A stretch of DNA of 7,478 nucleotides from an uncultured beta proteobacterium (GTDB lineage Bacteria > Pseudomonadota > Gammaproteobacteria > Burkholderiales > Rhodocyclaceae). The notes beneath the pieces were generated by a model. That model was not told the DNA's origin. It worked only from the letters and a program-made list of their open reading frames with translations, and ran no database searches. The first letter of the stretch is position 1. Every line of letters starts with the position of its first letter. This document shows, piece by piece, positions 6,820-7,478 of this stretch. The position numbers were made by a program, and so were the translations under genes. The stretch lies in contig CAIWVX010000064.1 in NCBI GenBank assembly GCA_903916205.1, positions 1-7,478 on the forward strand, read 5' to 3'.

Positions 6820-6827
6820 TCAACATC

Positions 6828-7259
6828 ATGAAAAAAGTACTGCTACCTATTGACGGTTCTGAATGCGCCTTGCGCGGTGTGGCTTTGGTCATCGCTAAAC
6901 GTGCCTGTTATGCGCAGCCGGACGATCTGGAAATTCATCTGGTCAATGTTCAAACTTCCTTTTCTCGCGATGTCAGTCGTTTCGTCAGTCATGAGCAAAT
7001 GGTGTCTTTTCATCATGAGGAGGGCGAAAAGATGCTGAAAACAGCCCGAGATCTTCTCGATGCCGCTGGCGCGAAATACACCTGTCACACAGAAATCGGC
7101 AACGTCGCCGAGAAAATAACCGAACTCGCTGAAACCCTACATTGTGACCAACTTGTCATGGGGACTCATGGTCGCGGCGCATTCATGGAAGTTCTCACGG
7201 GTTCGACCACTTTGAAAGTAGTACACCTTTCAAAGATTCCAATTCTCTTGGTCAAGTGA
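6828..7259 (+). CDS. Universal stress protein, UspA family, ATP-binding type
   Basis: Single-domain universal stress protein of 143 residues, the usual size for the family, probably a cytoplasmic dimer. It starts KKVLLPIDGSE with Asp9 at the end of the first strand, which contacts the adenine in ATP-binding members. The C-terminal glycine motif G-2X-G-9X-G-S is complete at 112-126 (Gly112, Gly115, Gly125, Ser126), so it belongs to the ATP-binding MJ0577-like group rather than the non-binding E. coli UspA type. The last strand IPILLVK is typical. Such proteins help cells survive starvation, oxidative or energy stress, but the specific role cannot be read from sequence. It is divergent from nhaR across a region with several symmetric elements, and 70 bases before the gene at the right edge with no terminator seen between, so read-through into that gene is possible. 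Confidence 0.94.
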   Translation: MKKVLLPIDGSECALRGVALVIAKRACYAQPDDLEIHLVNVQTSFSRDVSRFVSHEQMVSFHHEEGEKMLKTARDLLDAAGAKYTCHTEIGNVAEKITELAETLHCDQLVMGTHGRGAFMEVLTGSTTLKVVHLSKIPILLVK

Positions 7260-7318
7260 GCGAAATCAAGCACCTGACTGTACTTCCGAGTGAACGCACA
7301 TCGAAAAATCCGATACAT

Positions 7319-7323
7319 AGGAG
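7319..7323 (+). promoter_or_regulatory. Ribosome binding site of the right-edge gene
   Basis: AGGAG lies 6 bases before ATG 7330. A nearer ATG at 7325 is out of frame, sits only 1 base from the site and opens a short frame that closes within about 25 codons, so 7330 is the start that the spacing supports. Confidence 0.7.
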
Positions 7324-7329
7324 CATGAT

Positions 7330-7478
7330 ATGCAAGGAAAAGAGGCTCACGCCCAATCGGTTGACGAACTGCTCAGCGGTTTTGAAACTATAAATGTTGC
7401 CTACAAGGCCGATTTTTGCGTGGGCTACTTCAACCTCCGTGGATGGCGACCTCTTGCCCATTATGTAGACCGTTGGCC
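7330..7478 (+). CDS. N-terminus of a probable phospholipase D-like / helicase-type protein, cut by the window edge
   Basis: Only the first 49 codons are present; the frame is still open at the right edge. After a charged start, residues 27-49 read as a strand-loop segment with Ala-Asp-Phe-Cys followed by VGYFNLRGW and then YVDRW. This segment resembles the opening of the N-terminal phospholipase D-like domain in large proteins that continue into an SNF2/DEAD-type helicase. I recognise it from memory of that family, and no catalytic HxK motif or helicase motif lies within the visible part, so the helicase half is an expectation only. Such proteins are often found among restriction and phage-defence genes. 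The strong AGGAG site supports real translation. Alternatives are a stand-alone PLD-family nuclease or another helicase-associated protein. Confidence 0.6.
   Translation, partial: MQGKEAHAQSVDELLSGFETINVAYKADFCVGYFNLRGWRPLAHYVDRW

Larger units (their letters stand above)
6612..6827. promoter_or_regulatory. Divergent control region between nhaR and the stress-protein gene
   Basis: This AT-rich 216-base spacer lies between two divergent starts. It holds two short palindromes, a third inverted repeat just before the stress-protein ribosome binding site, candidate promoters in both directions, and four copies of a heptamer AAAAACG/CGTTTTT. Details are given in the individual entries. The density of symmetric elements and the presence of a LysR-family gene on one side make regulation of both transcripts from here likely. 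Confidence 0.7.

Overview
This window looks like chromosomal DNA of a gammaproteobacterium or betaproteobacterium, with a lean towards the betaproteobacteria. The main evidence is the gene order folC, dedD-like SPOR gene, cvpA, purF, metZ, which is conserved in these classes, together with coding sequence of moderate GC and the sequence character of the NhaR-like regulator. The lineage is an inference, because no 16S or other marker is present.

Layout. Positions 1-160 hold no gene that can be identified. Positions 164-5489 form one co-directional block on the plus strand: folC (folate polyglutamylation), a membrane-anchored SPOR-domain protein, cvpA (four-helix membrane protein), purF (first step of purine synthesis) and metZ (sulfur assimilation into homocysteine). 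Junctions are tight: a 4-base ATGA overlap between the SPOR gene and cvpA, 8 bases between cvpA and purF, and 3 bases between purF and metZ. This suggests one transcript that links one-carbon/folate, purine and methionine supply with an envelope protein pair. A 210-base convergent spacer (5490-5699) follows, with no recognisable terminator. Next come a minus-strand LysR-family regulator closely resembling NhaR (5700-6611) and a divergent, 216-base AT-rich regulatory region.

The region then changes character. A single-domain universal stress protein (6828-7259) is transcribed away from nhaR. It is followed after 70 bases by the first 49 codons of a gene that runs off the right edge. Its N-terminus resembles phospholipase D-like/helicase proteins that are frequently found among phage-defence and other accessory genes.

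The most informative non-coding signal lies between nhaR and the stress-protein gene: a perfect 10-bp inverted repeat with a 7-T centre. It contains both T-N11-A and ATC-N9-GAT, the signatures of LysR-type operators, and is placed about 65 bases from the candidate start of each divergent transcript. This gives a testable NhaR-USP regulatory module. No CRISPR array, IS element, tRNA or rRNA was seen. Most of the window is ordinary housekeeping sequence; any undescribed system would most likely lie beyond the right edge.
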